64,000 nucleotides of DNA from Paraburkholderia acidisoli (GTDB lineage: Bacteria > Pseudomonadota > Gammaproteobacteria > Burkholderiales > Burkholderiaceae), in NCBI RefSeq assembly GCF_009789675.1, contig NZ_CP046913.1:1-64000 (forward strand), given 5' to 3'. Positions 31,845 to 40,636 of this stretch are shown piece by piece. The translations under genes and the position numbers were made by a program. Below the pieces are notes generated by a model. The model searched no databases, had not been told where the DNA came from, and saw only the letters and a program-made list of their open reading frames with translations. Within the stretch, counting starts at the first letter, position 1, and every line of letters begins with the position of its first letter.

Positions 31845-34281
31845 AGTGCGCCGCGCCACCAGCTTCAGCAGCGTCGTCGTCAAGCTGCTCGTGTCCACCG
31901 TTGCGTGCACCGCAACGCTGCTGCTCGTGCTGCTCGCGGCCGCGAGCGCGAACACCGAGTTCTTCGACCGCTATTACGGCTGGCTCTACGCGGCCAATAT
32001 CGTCGTCGCGCTGATCTTCATGTCGGTGGTCACGGCGCTCGTGATCGTGATCGTCGTGCGCCTGAGGCGCGGCAAATTCGGCACGCGATTGCTGGCCAAG
32101 CTCGCGTTCTTCTTCGCGCTCGTGGGCGTGGTGCCGGGCGGCATCATCTACATCGTCTCGTATCAGTTCGTGTCGCGCTCGATCGAATCGTGGTTCGACG
32201 TGAACGTGGAAACGGCGCTCACGGCGGGCCTCAATCTCGGGCGCGGCATGCTCGACGCGTCGCTCTCCGACCTGCAGACCAAGGGCCGCCTGATGGCCGA
32301 GCAGATCGCGAACGGCGATTCGGCGGGCACGACGCTCACGCTGCTGCGCGCGCGCGACCAGTTCGGCGTGCAGGACGCGACCATCGTCGAACCGGTGCGC
32401 AGCATGTCGGGCGCGGCGCCGGACATGCACGTGGTCGCGCAGGCGTCGAGCAACTTCTCTTCGCTGATGCCGGCCGACCTGCCCACGCCGCTCATGATCG
32501 ACCAGGCGCGCGGGCGCGGCTATGCGGCGATCGAAGGCGAGGTGGACGGCGACCCGCATCAGCTCGGCGCGAAGGGCGCGCTGCGCCTGCGCGTGGTCAC
32601 GCGCATTCCCGATGCGAACACAACGGATCTGCAACCCGCCGAGCGCTTCCTGCAACTGGAGCAGCCCGTGCCCGCCGCGCTCGCGCGCAACGCCGACGCC
32701 GTGCAGCGCGCGTATCGCGAGTATCAGGAAAAGGCGCTCGGGCGCACGGGTTTGCGCAAGATGTATATCGGCACGCTCACGCTCGCGCTGTTCCTCGCGA
32801 CCTTCGTGGCGATGATGCTCGCGCTCGCGCTCGGCAACCAGCTCGCGCGGCCGCTGTTCCTGCTCGCGCAGGGCACCAAGGAAGTGACCGAGGGCGACTA
32901 CACGCCCAAACGCGAAATCAAGTCGCGCGACGAACTGGGCTTCCTCACGCAGTCGTTCAACGCCATGACGCGCCAGCTCTCGGAGGCGCGCCAGGCGGTG
33001 GAGAAGAACCGCATCGCGCTGGAGCATTCGAAGTCGTATCTGGAAAGCATTCTCGCGAATCTCACGGCGGGCGTGTTCGTGTTCGACCGGCAGTTCCGTC
33101 TGACCACGGCGAACCCCGGCGCCGAGCGCATCTTCCGTCAGCCGTTCCAGACGCAACTGGGCGTGGCGCTCGATCACATTGGCGCGTTGTCGGAGTTCGG
33201 CGCGATGGTGCGCAAGGCGTTCGCCGACCAGGAAGCGTCGCGGCGCGACGGCGACAGCGACAGCGAGCTCGATCGCGGCCACTGGCAGCAGCAGTTTTCG
33301 GTGCCGGTGCCCGGCGAAACCGATCCGCTCACGTTGCTCGTGCGCGGCGCGCGCCTCGTGTCCGACACGGGCCGCGACGCGGGCGACATGCAGACCTCGG
33401 GCTACGTGGTCGTGTTCGACGACATCTCCGACGTGATCTCGGCGCAGCGTTCGGTGGCGTGGGGCGAAGTCGCGCGCCGCCTCGCGCACGAGATCAAGAA
33501 TCCGCTCACGCCCATTCAGCTGTCCGCCGAGCGTTTGCAGATGAAGCTCTCGGACAAGCTCGCGCCCACCGACGCCGAAGTGCTCAAGCGCGGCGCGACG
33601 ACCATCGTCAATCAGGTCGCGGCGATGAAGCAGATGGTCGACAACTTCCGCGACTACGCGCGCACGCCGCCGGCGGTGCTCGCGAATCTGCAATTGAACG
33701 AACTCGTGAGCGAAGTGCTCACGCTCTATGGCGCGGAGGAAGGCAAGAGCGCGATCAAGGTCGAGCTTTCGCAACTGCCGGTGATCAAGGGCGACGCCAC
33801 GCAATTGCGTCAGGTGATCCACAACCTCCTGCAAAATGCGCAGGATGCGGTGGCCGACACGGCGGCGCCTCGTGTAACGCTCGAGACGCGCGCCGTAGAA
33901 TATGGGGACCCCGACGCGCAGGGCCGCACGCGCAAGGCGGTGCGTCTCACGGTATCGGACAACGGACCGGGCTTCCCGGCGCGCATTCTCACGCGCGCGT
34001 TTGAACCCTACGTCACGACCAAAGCCAAAGGAACAGGGCTCGGGCTCGCGATGGTCAAGAAGATCGTCGACGAGCATGGCGCGCGCATCGACATCCGCAA
34101 TCGACTGAAGGCGGGCGATGTGATAGAAGGCGCGCAGATCTCGATTCTCTTTCTCCAGCTGGCGGACAGTTCGCCGGACGGTACCCCGTCCGGCTCGTCC
34201 GGTTCGGGCTCGCCGGGCGACAAGCCGCGTGCGGCGTCGGAGCGGGGATCAAAAGCAACAGTGCAGACAAGGGCAGCGTAA
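31834..34281 (+). CDS. NtrY-type membrane sensor histidine kinase
   Basis: An 815-residue kinase. Three hydrophobic segments lie in residues 8-115, a periplasmic region follows to about 305, then a fourth segment and HAMP linker (about 310-380), a PAS-like domain (about 395-520), HisKA with RRLAHEIKNPLTPIQL (phosphorylated His552), and HATPase motifs LLQNAQDAV, DNGPGFP and KGTGLGLAMVKK. This architecture is that of NtrY. The GTG start at 31834 overlaps the DUF4390 gene by 11 bases, and the response regulator starts directly after its stop. The C-terminal 40 residues are Ser/Gly-rich and probably disordered. Confidence 0.9.
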   Translation: MLNKVRRATSFSSVVVKLLVSTVACTATLLLVLLAAASANTEFFDRYYGWLYAANIVVALIFMSVVTALVIVIVVRLRRGKFGTRLLAKLAFFFALVGVVPGGIIYIVSYQFVSRSIESWFDVNVETALTAGLNLGRGMLDASLSDLQTKGRLMAEQIANGDSAGTTLTLLRARDQFGVQDATIVEPVRSMSGAAPDMHVVAQASSNFSSLMPADLPTPLMIDQARGRGYAAIEGEVDGDPHQLGAKGALRLRVVTRIPDANTTDLQPAERFLQLEQPVPAALARNADAVQRAYREYQEKALGRTGLRKMYIGTLTLALFLATFVAMMLALALGNQLARPLFLLAQGTKEVTEGDYTPKREIKSRDELGFLTQSFNAMTRQLSEARQAVEKNRIALEHSKSYLESILANLTAGVFVFDRQFRLTTANPGAERIFRQPFQTQLGVALDHIGALSEFGAMVRKAFADQEASRRDGDSDSELDRGHWQQQFSVPVPGETDPLTLLVRGARLVSDTGRDAGDMQTSGYVVVFDDISDVISAQRSVAWGEVARRLAHEIKNPLTPIQLSAERLQMKLSDKLAPTDAEVLKRGATTIVNQVAAMKQMVDNFRDYARTPPAVLANLQLNELVSEVLTLYGAEEGKSAIKVELSQLPVIKGDATQLRQVIHNLLQNAQDAVADTAAPRVTLETRAVEYGDPDAQGRTRKAVRLTVSDNGPGFPARILTRAFEPYVTTKAKGTGLGLAMVKKIVDEHGARIDIRNRLKAGDVIEGAQISILFLQLADSSPDGTPSGSSGSGSPGDKPRAASERGSKATVQTRAA

Positions 34282-34971
34282 ATGGCAACCATCCTGGTGG
34301 TAGACGATGAAATGGGCATCCGGGAATTGCTCTCGGAGATCCTCAGCGACGAAGGACATGTCGTGGAACTCGCGGAAGATGCGCAGCAGGCGCGCGAATT
34401 CCGGCAGCGCCACGTGCCCGACCTCGTACTGCTCGATATCTGGATGCCGGACACCGATGGCGTGACGCTGCTCAAGGAGTGGGCGGCGCAGGGTCAGCTC
34501 ACGATGCCGGTCATCATGATGTCGGGGCACGCGACCATCGACACGGCCGTCGAGGCCACGAAGATCGGCGCGCTCAACTTCCTCGAAAAACCGATCGCGC
34601 TGCAAAAGCTGCTCAAGGCAGTCGAGCAGGGCCTCGCGCGCGGCACCGCGGCGCCGGTCACGCCGGCCTCGGCGGCGAACAAGCCGGTGGCGGGCGGCGT
34701 GGCGGCGGTGGCCTCGGCGGCGGCGCTGCCCGTGCTCGGCAACGACGGCGTGCCGGCGGGCGTGGTGGCTTCGCAAACCGCGTCCATCTCGTTCGACATT
34801 CCGTTGCGCGACGCGCGCGACGCGTTCGAGCGCGCGTACTTCGAGTATCACCTCGCGCGCGAGAACGGCAGCATGACGCGCGTGGCCGAGAAAACGGGGC
34901 TGGAGCGTACCCACCTGTATCGCAAGCTCAAGCAGCTCGGCGTCGATCTCGGCAAGAGCAAGGGCGAATGA
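34282..34971 (+). CDS. NtrX-like response regulator lacking the AAA+ domain
   Basis: A 229-residue regulator. The N-terminal receiver (residues 1-120) has VVDDE and phosphorylation site Asp52 (LLDIWMPDTDG). An Ala/Val-rich linker (about 120-170) follows, then a Fis-type helix-turn-helix (MTRVAEKTGLERTHLYRKL). NtrX normally has about 450 residues with a sigma-54 AAA+ domain between these parts; here it is absent, with no trace of Walker motifs or GAFTGA. So it probably acts on sigma-70 promoters or as a repressor. The ATG directly abuts the kinase stop codon. Confidence 0.88.
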   Translation: MATILVVDDEMGIRELLSEILSDEGHVVELAEDAQQAREFRQRHVPDLVLLDIWMPDTDGVTLLKEWAAQGQLTMPVIMMSGHATIDTAVEATKIGALNFLEKPIALQKLLKAVEQGLARGTAAPVTPASAANKPVAGGVAAVASAAALPVLGNDGVPAGVVASQTASISFDIPLRDARDAFERAYFEYHLARENGSMTRVAEKTGLERTHLYRKLKQLGVDLGKSKGE

Positions 34972-35056
34972 GCCTCCGCGCGACCCGCGCGCGGAAGATT
35001 TTTGCGAAAGGTCTTGCGGGCAGCGGTTTGGCCCGCTATACTCTTCTCTCTTCGTT

Positions 35057-35132
35057 GGCCCGGTAGCTCAGTTGGTAGAGCAGCGGATTGAAAATCCGCG
35101 TGTCGTTGGTTCGATTCCGACCCAGGCCACCA
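35057..35132 (+). tRNA. tRNA-Phe (GAA), CCA encoded
   Basis: The 76 bases give D arm GCTC/GAGC, anticodon arm GCGGA-TTGAAAA-TCCGC with anticodon GAA, T arm GTTGG-TTCGATT-CCGAC and an encoded CCA. The acceptor GGCCCGG/CCAGGCC contains one C-A mismatch at pair 5-68. A strong terminator follows at 35141. Confidence 0.96.
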
Positions 35133-35140
35133 GAATGTGC

Positions 35141-35175
35141 AGCCCCAGGAGATCGTTCGATTCCTGGGGCTTTTT
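35141..35175 (+). terminator. Terminator of tRNA-Phe
   Basis: AGCCCCAGGA and TCCTGGGGCT form a perfect 10-bp stem followed by TTTTT, eight bases after the tRNA CCA. Confidence 0.93.
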
Positions 35176-35405
35176 CGTTGTCTTGCGGGGTCGTTTGCGT
35201 GTCCGGCCGACGTGCATTGCCGTACGTTTTCGGGCCGCGAACCGGTCGCCACGCGAGCCTGGCGGTATCCGCGGCATAAGCGTGACGGCGCTGTCCGCGC
35301 TGGGGCTGCGGCCTATACTGCCTGAGCCGGCGGGACGCCGGTCCGCGCGTCATCAAGCTTCAAGGCGAGACGTGGGCGCGGAAACCTCACTCACGGAGTT
35401 TCACG

Positions 35406-36137
35406 GTGACTCGAACTGAAGCCAAGGGCGCGCTCGTGCTGTTTTCCGGCGGCCAGGACTCGGCCACGTGCCTCGCATGGGCGCTCGACCGCTACGAGAC
35501 CGTCGAGACGCTCGGCTTCGATTACGGCCAGCGTCATCGCGTCGAGCTGGAATGCCGCGACGGCTTTCGCGCCGCCATTGCGCGCACGTTCCCCGAATGG
35601 GCGAAGCGTCTCGGCGAAGACCATATGATCGACCTCTCGGTGCTCGGCTCGATCAGCGACACCGCCATGACGCGCGAGATCGAGATCGAAACGGCCGCGA
35701 GCGGCTTGCCGAACACCTTCGTGCCGGGCCGCAACCTCATGTTCATGCAGATCGCGGCGGCCATTGCGTACCGCCGCGGGCTCAAGGTGCTCGTGGGCGG
35801 CATGTGCGAGACCGACTTCTCGGGCTATCCCGATTGCCGCGACGACACCATGAAGGCGTTGCAGGTCGCGCTGAATCTCGGCATGGACACGCGCTTTCTG
35901 CTCGAAACGCCGCTCATGTGGCTCGACAAGGCCGACACGTGGCGGCTCGCGGAGCAACTCGGCGGCGAGGCGCTCGTCGACATGGTGCGCGTGGAAACGC
36001 ACACCTGCTACGTGGGCGAGCGCGCCGAACTGCACGCATGGGGCTTCGGCTGCGGCGAGTGTCCGGCGTGCAAGCTGCGCAAGCGCGGCTACGAGGCCTA
36101 TCTCGCGGGCGAGAACGTCACGGAAGCGCCGGTTTGA
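35406..36137 (+). CDS. queC: 7-cyano-7-deazaguanine synthase
   Basis: Converts 7-carboxy-7-deazaguanine to preQ0 with ATP and ammonia, a step to queuosine in tRNA. The 243-residue protein has the PP-loop SGGQDSAT (residues 14-21) and the C-terminal zinc motif [14 protein letters not shown]. The start is a GTG with GGAG about 8 bases upstream; no ATG lies near the conserved N-terminus. queE and queD follow on the same strand. No preQ1 riboswitch was seen in the leader. Confidence 0.95.
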   Translation: MTRTEAKGALVLFSGGQDSATCLAWALDRYETVETLGFDYGQRHRVELECRDGFRAAIARTFPEWAKRLGEDHMIDLSVLGSISDTAMTREIEIETAASGLPNTFVPGRNLMFMQIAAAIAYRRGLKVLVGGMCETDFSGYPDCRDDTMKALQVALNLGMDTRFLLETPLMWLDKADTWRLAEQLGGEALVDMVRVETHTCYVGERAELHAWGFGCGECPACKLRKRGYEAYLAGENVTEAPV

Positions 36138-36160
36138 GCGTCCGCCAACAGGCGGCAGCA

Positions 36161-36232
36161 AGCGGTAAAAGCGCGGCAAAACAGCGGTAAAAGAGCGGCA
36201 CATGATGCGGTAACAGCGGCGGGCGCGCACGG
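36161..36232. repeat. Imperfect 10-11 bp repeats between queC and queE
   Basis: Units like AGCGGTAAAA recur about six times with changes (AGCGGTAAAAG, GCGGCAAAAC, AGCGGTAAAAG, AGCGGCACATG, ATGCGGTAAC). They lie in the 257-base spacer, with no evident function. Confidence 0.6.
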
Positions 36233-36394
36233 GCGGCGCGACAGGCCGGCTTACAATCGGCTGGGTGTATCGGTTTCGGCGCAGCGGGTTCTGGCTTCGA
36301 ATCGACGATAACCTCGCCGAAACTCTCAGCGAAATCGCGCCCGATACGAACGCACGCGAACCCGCGCGCGTTCGACCCACATTCAGGCAGCAGC

Positions 36395-37027
36395 ATGACT
36401 TACGCGGTAAAGGAAATTTTCTACACGTTGCAGGGCGAAGGCGCGAACGCCGGGCGCCCGGCCGTGTTCTGCCGGTTCGCCGGTTGCAACCTCTGGTCGG
36501 GCCGCGAGGAAGATCGCGCGGAAGCCGTGTGCCGCTTCTGCGACACGGACTTCGTGGGCACCGACGGCGAAAACGGCGGCAAATTCCGCACGCCCGAGGA
36601 ACTCGTCGCGAAGATCGCCTCGCTGTGGCCCGAAGGCGAGCGCCACCGCTTCGTGGTGTGCACGGGCGGCGAGCCCATGCTGCAGATCGATCAGCCGTTC
36701 GTGGACGCGCTGCACGCGGCCGGCTTCGAGATCGCGATCGAAACCAACGGTTCGCTGCCGGTGCTCGAGACCATCGACTGGATCTGCGTGAGCCCGAAGG
36801 CCGACGCGCCGCTCGTCGTCACGAAGGGCAACGAGCTGAAAGTGGTCGTGCCGCAGGAGAACCAGCGTCTCGCCGAGTACGCGTTGCTCGATTTCGAGTA
36901 TTTTCTCGTGCAGCCCATGGACGGTCCCTCGCGCGACCTGAACACGAAGCTGGCTATCGACTGGTGCAAGCGTCATCCGCAATGGCGCCTCTCGATGCAG
37001 ACGCACAAGTACCTGAACATTCCCTGA
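36395..37027 (+). CDS. queE: 7-carboxy-7-deazaguanine synthase (radical SAM)
   Basis: A radical-SAM enzyme that contracts the ring of 6-carboxytetrahydropterin to 7-carboxy-7-deazaguanine. The 210-residue protein has an expanded cluster motif Cys31-X14-Cys46-X2-Cys49 instead of CX3CX2C, a known variant of QueE in proteobacteria. The substrate-binding start KEIFYTLQGEGANAGRPAVF and the GGEP motif (VVCTGGEPML) are present. queD begins 18 bases after its stop, so these two are co-transcribed. Confidence 0.95.
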   Translation: MTYAVKEIFYTLQGEGANAGRPAVFCRFAGCNLWSGREEDRAEAVCRFCDTDFVGTDGENGGKFRTPEELVAKIASLWPEGERHRFVVCTGGEPMLQIDQPFVDALHAAGFEIAIETNGSLPVLETIDWICVSPKADAPLVVTKGNELKVVVPQENQRLAEYALLDFEYFLVQPMDGPSRDLNTKLAIDWCKRHPQWRLSMQTHKYLNIP

Positions 37028-37045
37028 TTCCACGAAGACGCCGCC

Positions 37046-37492
37046 GTGCTGACCATCACCCGAAAACTCGAATTCGACGCGGGCCACCGCATTCCCGATC
37101 ACCGCAGCCAGTGCCGTAATCTGCACGGTCATCGCTACGTGCTCGAGATCACGCTGCAAGGCGATCTCGTCGAGACCGAAGGCGCGCCGGACCGCGGCAT
37201 GGTGATGGATTTCGCCGATGTGAAGTCGCTCGCGAACCAGTATCTCGTCGACCTGTGGGATCACGCGTTTCTCGTCTTCGAAGGCGACACGCAGGTGCGC
37301 GGTTTTCTCGAAACGCTGCCGGGCCACAAGACGGTGGTGATCGATCGCATTCCGACCGTGGAGAATCTCGCGGCGATCGCGTTCAACATTCTGGCCGAGG
37401 TCTACGACGCGCATTACGGCGTGAATCTGCGCCTGCACAAGGTGCGGCTCTACGAAACGCCGAACTGCTGGGCCGAAGTCGTGCGTGACTGA
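37046..37492 (+). CDS. queD: 6-carboxy-5,6,7,8-tetrahydropterin synthase
   Basis: Makes 6-carboxytetrahydropterin from dihydroneopterin triphosphate, the first dedicated queuosine step. The 148-residue protein has zinc ligands His14, His27 and His29 (LHGHRY) and catalytic Cys23. The start is GTG, giving MLTITRKLEFDAGH; no ATG would keep His14. It completes the queC-queE-queD cluster. Confidence 0.94.
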   Translation: MLTITRKLEFDAGHRIPDHRSQCRNLHGHRYVLEITLQGDLVETEGAPDRGMVMDFADVKSLANQYLVDLWDHAFLVFEGDTQVRGFLETLPGHKTVVIDRIPTVENLAAIAFNILAEVYDAHYGVNLRLHKVRLYETPNCWAEVVRD

Positions 37493-37820
37493 CGTGTGCG
37501 AGCGAGCGCGCGGCTTTTCCGCCGCGCGCGGATAGCAGCACGCGCGCAACACGCGAGCACGACGCGAGCAACACACAAGCAAGACGCGTCCGTGATGCGC
37601 GAATGACGCACAAGCGCATCGCGCTCGCGCCGCGCAAGCCGGGTTTTCCGCGTCCGGCTCGCAAACTTTTGTCGCGGTATGATCGCTCCGGCAAGGCCCG
37701 CCGCACCCTCGCGCGCGGCCGACAACACTCAACGGAGCGAGACATGCCGGATGCCGCGTCGCCGGGCGTAACCGCCCGCGCGTGCCGCGCGCAACGTGCT
37801 GGCTCGCCGGGAGCACGGCG
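37493..37820. other. Gap between queD and the aldolase gene
   Basis: A 328-base spacer with low-complexity CG/CA-rich runs such as CACGCGAGCACGACGCGAGC. A TATGAT at 37678-37683 could be a -10 box but has no good -35. No gene was found. Confidence 0.4.
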
Positions 37821-38603
37821 ATGAGCACCTTCACCAATCCCCTCAAGGAACGCCTCAAGGAAGCGGAGCCGCTGTTCGGCCTCTGGCTTTCGATGGGTAG
37901 CGAGACCGCCGCCGAGGCGCTCGCGCACGCCGGCTTCGACTGGCTGCTCATCGACATGGAACACACGCCCAACGACAGCGCCGACATCGTCGCGCAACTG
38001 CGCGCGATCGCGGCCGCGCATCTGCCGACGGAGCCCGTCGTGCGCGTGGCGAGCAACGAGACGTGGCTCGTCAAGCACGTGCTCGACGCGGGCGCGCGCA
38101 CGGTGATGTTCCCGAGCATCGATTCGGCCGAAGACGCGGCGCGCGCCGTGCGCCTCACGCGTTATCCGGACGTGGGCACCCCCGACGGCGAGCGCGGTGT
38201 CGCGGGCGCGGTGCGCGCGGCCGCCTACGGCATGCGGCGCGACTATCTGCGCAATGCCAATGCGCAGATCGCCACGATTTTGCAGATCGAAACGGCGCAG
38301 GCCGTCGAGCAGGTCGAGCAGATCGCGGCCGTGCCCGGCGTGGATTGCCTGTTCGTCGGTCCCGGCGATCTTTCCGCGAGTCTCGGCCATCTCGGCGACT
38401 CGAAGCATCCCGACGTGCAGGCGGCGATCCAGCGTGTGGTCGCGGCCGCGCGCGCGGCGGGCGTGGCGACCGGTATCTTCGCGATGGACGCGGCCGGCGC
38501 CAGGCAGTATCGGGAAATGGGTTTCAACTTCATCGCGCTCGCCGCCGACGTCATGTGGCTCGTGCGCGCGACGCGTCAAGCGCTGCAGGAGGCGCGGTCA
38601 TGA
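37821..38603 (+). CDS. HpcH/HpaI aldolase family protein
   Basis: A 260-residue TIM-barrel class II aldolase of the HpcH/HpaI type, which cleaves 4-hydroxy-2-oxo acids to pyruvate and an aldehyde. Seen are FGLWLSMGS, the metal-ligand Glu in DWLLIDMEHTPND, VMFPSIDSAEDA, ILQIETAQAVEQ and VDCLFVGPGDLSASLG. The natural substrate is unclear. The ATG at 37821 follows GGGAG. Its stop overlaps the next start by four bases (ATGA). Confidence 0.92.
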   Translation: MSTFTNPLKERLKEAEPLFGLWLSMGSETAAEALAHAGFDWLLIDMEHTPNDSADIVAQLRAIAAAHLPTEPVVRVASNETWLVKHVLDAGARTVMFPSIDSAEDAARAVRLTRYPDVGTPDGERGVAGAVRAAAYGMRRDYLRNANAQIATILQIETAQAVEQVEQIAAVPGVDCLFVGPGDLSASLGHLGDSKHPDVQAAIQRVVAAARAAGVATGIFAMDAAGARQYREMGFNFIALAADVMWLVRATRQALQEARS

Positions 38604-39376
38604 GCGGTTCGAAAGCAAAGGTATTACGGGCGATGGCGTTGGGCGGCGTGACGGCGGCGGCGCTCGCGCTGAGCGCGGTCACGGCGGAGGCGGCACAAGC
38701 GGCGCAAGCGGCACAATCGACGCAAGCGACGCAATCGGCGGGGGAAACCAAAAACGGCGTGCCCGTCGCGCCCACGGATCCGCAGACGGCCAACGCCGTC
38801 GCCGATTACAACGCGGGCAATCTGAACGCGGCGCGCGCCGAGTTCCAGGCGGCGGCGCAGCGCGGCAACCGGCTCGCCGAATTCAACTACGCGATGATGC
38901 TGGTGAACGGCGAAGGCGGCGCCACCGACGTGGGCGAGGGCCGCAAATGGCTGCGCAAGGCCGCCGAGGCCAACATGTCGCACGCGCAATATGTGTACGG
39001 CAAGATGTACGACGACGGCGAGTTCGTCGAACGCAATCCGGCCGAAGCGCATCAGTGGTTTTTGAAGGCCGCGAAGCAGGGCCACACGCAGGCGCAGCTC
39101 GCGCTCGCGAACCAGTTTCTCGACGGGCGCGGCACCTCGCGCGACAACAAGCAGGCGTTCTACTGGTACAAGAAAGCGGCCGAAGGCGGCGACATGACCG
39201 CGCAGTACGTGGCGGGCTCGTTCTACGAGCGCGGCGGCGACGGCGTGGAGAAAAACATCAACGTGGCGCGCGCGTACTACGCGGCGGCCGCGGCGCAGGG
39301 CGATCCGGCGGCGCGGCTCAAGTTCCAGCAACTGAGCGCGCAGCTCAAGAAAGCGGCGCCCGCGCAGCCGCAGTAA
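38600..39376 (+). CDS. Exported Sel1-repeat (SLR) protein
   Basis: A 258-residue protein with a signal peptide (residues 1-31, ending AVTAEA), a short Ala/Gln/Thr-rich stretch, then about four Sel1-like helical repeats: GNRLAEFNYAMMLVNGEG, MSHAQYVYGKMYDDGE, HTQAQLALANQFLDGRG and DMTAQYVAGSFYERGG. SLR proteins act as scaffolds for protein interactions, here in the periplasm. The ATG at 38600 lies within the aldolase stop (ATGA), implying translational coupling even though the functions seem unrelated. Confidence 0.9.
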   Translation: MSGSKAKVLRAMALGGVTAAALALSAVTAEAAQAAQAAQSTQATQSAGETKNGVPVAPTDPQTANAVADYNAGNLNAARAEFQAAAQRGNRLAEFNYAMMLVNGEGGATDVGEGRKWLRKAAEANMSHAQYVYGKMYDDGEFVERNPAEAHQWFLKAAKQGHTQAQLALANQFLDGRGTSRDNKQAFYWYKKAAEGGDMTAQYVAGSFYERGGDGVEKNINVARAYYAAAAAQGDPAARLKFQQLSAQLKKAAPAQPQ

Positions 39377-39400
39377 GCGGGTTCGACATGCCGCTCAAGC

Positions 39401-39433
39401 AAAAACGCGCCGGAGATCCCGGCGCGTTTTTTT
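39401..39433. terminator. Bidirectional terminator between sel1 gene and rodA
   Basis: CGCGCCGG and CCGGCGCG form an 8-bp stem with A5 before and T7 after; the genes on either side converge. Confidence 0.94.
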
Positions 39434-39459
39434 ATCGGCATGCAACGAGGCAGCGTGGC

Positions 39460-40626
39460 TCAGCTCTGCATCAGACGCTTCTGCCGCCCGACGCTCATGA
39501 TGAGGCCGATGGCGATGCCGAGCGTGGTGAGCGCCGTGCCGCCGTAGCTCATGAACGGTAGCGGCACGCCCACCACGGGCAGGATGCCGCTCACCATGCC
39601 GATGTTGACGAACGCGTAGGTGAAGAACGCCATGGTGAGCGAGCCGGCCAATAATCGCCCGAATAGCGTCGCGCCGTTCGCCGCGATATAGAGCCCGCGC
39701 GCGATCAGGCACATGTAGAGCGTGAGCAGCACGACGCCGCCCGCCATGCCGAATTCCTCCGAGAACACCGCGAAGATGAAGTCGGTGTGCTTTTCGGGGA
39801 TGAATTCCAGATGCGACTGCGTGCCCTTGAGCCAGCCCTTGCCGAGCGGGCCGCCCGAGCCGATCGCGATCACGGCCTGAATGGTGTGGAAGCCCTTGCC
39901 GAGCGGGTCGGAGGTGGGATCGAGCAGCGTGCAGATGCGGTGCTTCTGGTAGTCGTGCATGAGCGGCCAGTTCACTTGCGGCTGGCAGATCTTGTCCTGG
40001 AACGCCGCGATCGACGCCACGGCGATCACGCCCGCGATCAGCACCGGCACGATCAGCTTGAACGAGAGGCCCGCGAAATAAATCACGAACACGCCCGAGG
40101 CGAACACGAGCACGGCCGTGCCCAGGTCCGGCTGCTTGGCGATCAACGCGACGGGCACCAGCAGGATCACGAAGCCCACCAGAAAGTCGTACCAGCGCAT
40201 CACGCCTTCGCGGCGCTGGTAATACCACGCGAGCATCAGCGGCGTGGCGATCTTGAGGATTTCCGAGGGCTGGATGACCACGCCCACGTTGATCCAGCGC
40301 TTTGCGCCCTTGCGCGTGAGGCCGAACGCCGCCACGGCGATCAACAGCGCGATGCCGAAGGTGTACATCGGCACGGCGAAGCGCATGAGCGTGTTGGGCG
40401 GCACGTTGGCGAGACCCCACATCAGCACGAAGGTGAGCAGGATGTTGCGCAGCTGGTCTTCCACGCGGCCGGGCACGTCGAGGCTCGCGCTGTAGAGCGT
40501 GACGATACCCACGCACAGCAGCAGGAACACCGTGAGCGCGAGCGGGCGGTCGAAGCCGAGGAACATCTTGCGCAGCGTGTCGAGCACAGCGCGCTTGTCG
40601 ATCTTGTCGAACTGGAGAAAGGGCAT
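39460..40626 (-). CDS. rodA: Rod shape-determining protein RodA (SEDS glycosyltransferase)
   Basis: RodA polymerises lipid II into glycan strands in the elongasome, paired with PBP2. The 388-residue protein has about ten membrane segments and SEDS motifs KRWINVGVVIQPSEI, KQPDLGTAVLV, KGWLKGTQSHLEFIPEKHTD and VGVPLPFMSYGG. It begins 10 bases after the mrdA stop, and is the last gene of the mre-mrd cluster. Confidence 0.97.
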   Translation of the reverse strand: MPFLQFDKIDKRAVLDTLRKMFLGFDRPLALTVFLLLCVGIVTLYSASLDVPGRVEDQLRNILLTFVLMWGLANVPPNTLMRFAVPMYTFGIALLIAVAAFGLTRKGAKRWINVGVVIQPSEILKIATPLMLAWYYQRREGVMRWYDFLVGFVILLVPVALIAKQPDLGTAVLVFASGVFVIYFAGLSFKLIVPVLIAGVIAVASIAAFQDKICQPQVNWPLMHDYQKHRICTLLDPTSDPLGKGFHTIQAVIAIGSGGPLGKGWLKGTQSHLEFIPEKHTDFIFAVFSEEFGMAGGVVLLTLYMCLIARGLYIAANGATLFGRLLAGSLTMAFFTYAFVNIGMVSGILPVVGVPLPFMSYGGTALTTLGIAIGLIMSVGRQKRLMQS

Positions 40627-40636
40627 GGAGACTCTC

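Noticed and set aside
33708..33724. GTGAGC-N5-GCTCAC as a second SlmA site
   Set aside because: The half-sites are separated by five bases, unlike the continuous 12-bp palindrome, and it lies within coding sequence.
31837..34077. 746-codon open frame opposite the NtrY-type kinase
   Set aside because: Antisense shadow with no recognisable domain.
35180..35405. preQ1 riboswitch in the queC leader
   Set aside because: No C-rich pseudoknot loop or A-rich tail near the queC start.
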